DNA from: Fen-1254 sp963769605
Lineage (GTDB): Bacteria > Bacteroidota > Ignavibacteria > UBA10030
DNA length: 64,000 nucleotides
NCBI GenBank assembly: GCA_963769605.1
Contig: CAVYML010000005.1
Coordinates: forward strand, 29,876 to 93,875
Reading direction: 5' to 3'
Positions 63,413 through 64,000 of the stretch are shown piece by piece. The notes beneath the pieces were generated by a model. It searched no databases, had not been told where the DNA came from, and saw only the letters and a program-made list of their open reading frames with translations. Numbering within the stretch: position 1 is the first letter of the stretch; every line of letters begins with the position of its first letter. The position numbers and the translations under genes are program-made.

Positions 63413-63723
63413 AGCGGTGTCTTTTCCATCTCATCAATTGAATGATGTTTATCGCATACAGATTTTCTCGACGAAGTGGAAATGTTCCGTACGAACAAGA
63501 TATCCCTTGACGGAAACATACTCGTTGTTGTGTTTTTCCACATCGACTGAAACGTTGCACTTGAGCTCCTGAAAGTTTTACATTGAGCATAAGAGCAGAT
63601 ACTGTGAGGATATGTATGATTATGAATTGAATCATGAGTTATCTCCATATAGTACCGGAATTTATGCGGCAAGCCTATGGAGAAGGCTTTTACGATTTAA
63701 AGAATAAAAATCAAATTAAAAAA
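63413..63723. other. Intergenic region between rng and SRP RNA
   Basis: About 310 bases. Small reading frames exist but have no ribosome site or recognisable product. The T-rich run at 63711-63723 on the minus strand probably ends the SRP RNA transcript. Nothing else recognised. Confidence 0.45.
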
Positions 63724-63824
63724 GAGGTCAAGCTCCCCTGCGTCACACAAAACTTCTGCCGACCGTTGCTTCCTTCCAGATCTGGCGGGGTTAAGCACTA
63801 TTTTGTTGCGCAGGACTTGACCCC
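63724..63824 (-). ncRNA. ffs: Signal recognition particle RNA (4.5S type)
   Basis: RNA core of the targeting particle that binds Ffh. The apical motif CCAGAUCUGGAAGGAAGCA, with the conserved GGAAGGAAGCA, is unmistakable. The ends GGGGTCAAG and CTTGACCTC pair over nine positions (one G-U), fixing a small, about 101-nt SRP RNA without Alu domain. On the minus strand it is followed by a TTTTTT run after its 3' end. Confidence 0.95.
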
Positions 63825-63923
63825 AAAATCACATTAAAAATTTCCCGAAAAATTGACTAAATACCATTTGATTTATGCACTTTTTATTGAAAATTCAGAA
63901 CACCCATATGCCATTTCCAAAAA

Positions 63924-63951
63924 TTTGCAATCTTCAATCTGCAATTTTTAA
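63924..63951 (-). repeat. Heptanucleotide repeat array behind tRNA-Ala
   Basis: Plus-strand units TTTGCAA, TCTTCAA, TCTGCAA, TTTTTAA in strict 7-base phase. The shared word TTGCAA links it to the array behind tmRNA. It begins within ten bases of the tRNA 3' end and can also fold (AAAAATTGCA against TGCAAATTTTT), so it may double as a terminator. Confidence 0.55.
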
Positions 63952-63959
63952 ATTCTCCG

Positions 63960-64000
63960 TGGAGCTGATCAGGATCGAACTGACGACCTCTTCGTTGCGA
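63960..64000 (-). tRNA. tRNA-Ala (anticodon CGC), 3' part, cut by the window edge
   Basis: The visible 41 bases correspond exactly to positions 33-73: U33, anticodon CGC, A37, A38, stem CGAAG, variable AGGTC, T-arm GTCAG-TTCGATC-CTGAT and acceptor strand CAGCTCC with discriminator A. U70 is present, as needed for the alanine G3-U70 pair. CCA is not encoded (the next bases are CGG). The 5' half is outside the window, so identity rests on the anticodon, U70 and A73. Confidence 0.85.

Overview
The window looks like chromosomal DNA of a Gram-negative bacterium of the Fibrobacteres-Chlorobi-Bacteroidetes (FCB) group. It carries type IX secretion genes (PorU sortase, PorV, a protein with a T9SS sorting domain), LolA, several outer-membrane barrels and a Bacteroides-like serine palmitoyltransferase. 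Ordinary Shine-Dalgarno sites (AAGGAG, GAGGG) and three strong promoter candidates of the TTGnnn-N17-TATAAT kind fit Ignavibacteria/Chlorobi/Kryptonia-type relatives better than Bacteroidia, which mostly lack both. The placement is inference. I see no phage, insertion sequence, transposase or CRISPR array.

Layout. 1-4.0 kb (+): the end of mutS2, then purL, with mirror-image heptanucleotide repeat arrays between them. 4.1-5.6 kb (-): two paralogous small pilin-like genes, each behind a conserved leader with a 15-nt palindrome; the upstream copy appears to start at ATA. 5.6-9.6 kb (-): lipid kinase, dapF, tmRNA, a LOG-family protein and an HD hydrolase. 9.7-14.8 kb (-): dusB, polX, an unrecognised gene and nth (a repair-flavoured run), preceded by a HIT protein. 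14.9-27.4 kb (-): a T9SS/envelope run of porU, porV, an M6-like protein whose zinc motif is lost, a protease/propeller/barrel protein and a small envelope protein. 27.7-35.3 kb (+): glgA, a lipoprotein, an outer-membrane protein, rpiB, glyA, tatC and a polyprenyl synthase. 35.3-40.8 kb: a likely ceramide-synthesis locus (spt and a bCerS-like acyltransferase on -, a CerR-like reductase divergent on +), with ilvE, a cyclic-nucleotide-binding protein and a universal stress protein downstream of spt. 40.9-44.3 kb (-): phosphate transporter plus DUF47 partner, purE and a Sua5-type enzyme. 44.6-48.3 kb (+): pyruvate dehydrogenase E1 alpha, E1 beta and E2 with promoter and terminator. 48.5-63.4 kb (-): an mltD-like transglycosylase, then a tightly packed 12-kb run from rng to a fused isoprenoid-kinase-like/DUF92 protein. 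63.7-64.0 kb (-): SRP RNA and the 3' part of a tRNA-Ala.

The points most worth following are the compact ceramide locus; a family of degenerate 7-nt-period intergenic repeats at several loci, including directly behind both tmRNA and tRNA-Ala; the duplicated pilin-like cassettes with matching leader elements; the M6-like protein lacking its HExxH residues; and the fusion of VTE5-like and VTE6/DUF92-like domains. All functional calls rest on reading motifs and family resemblance; no database search was run.
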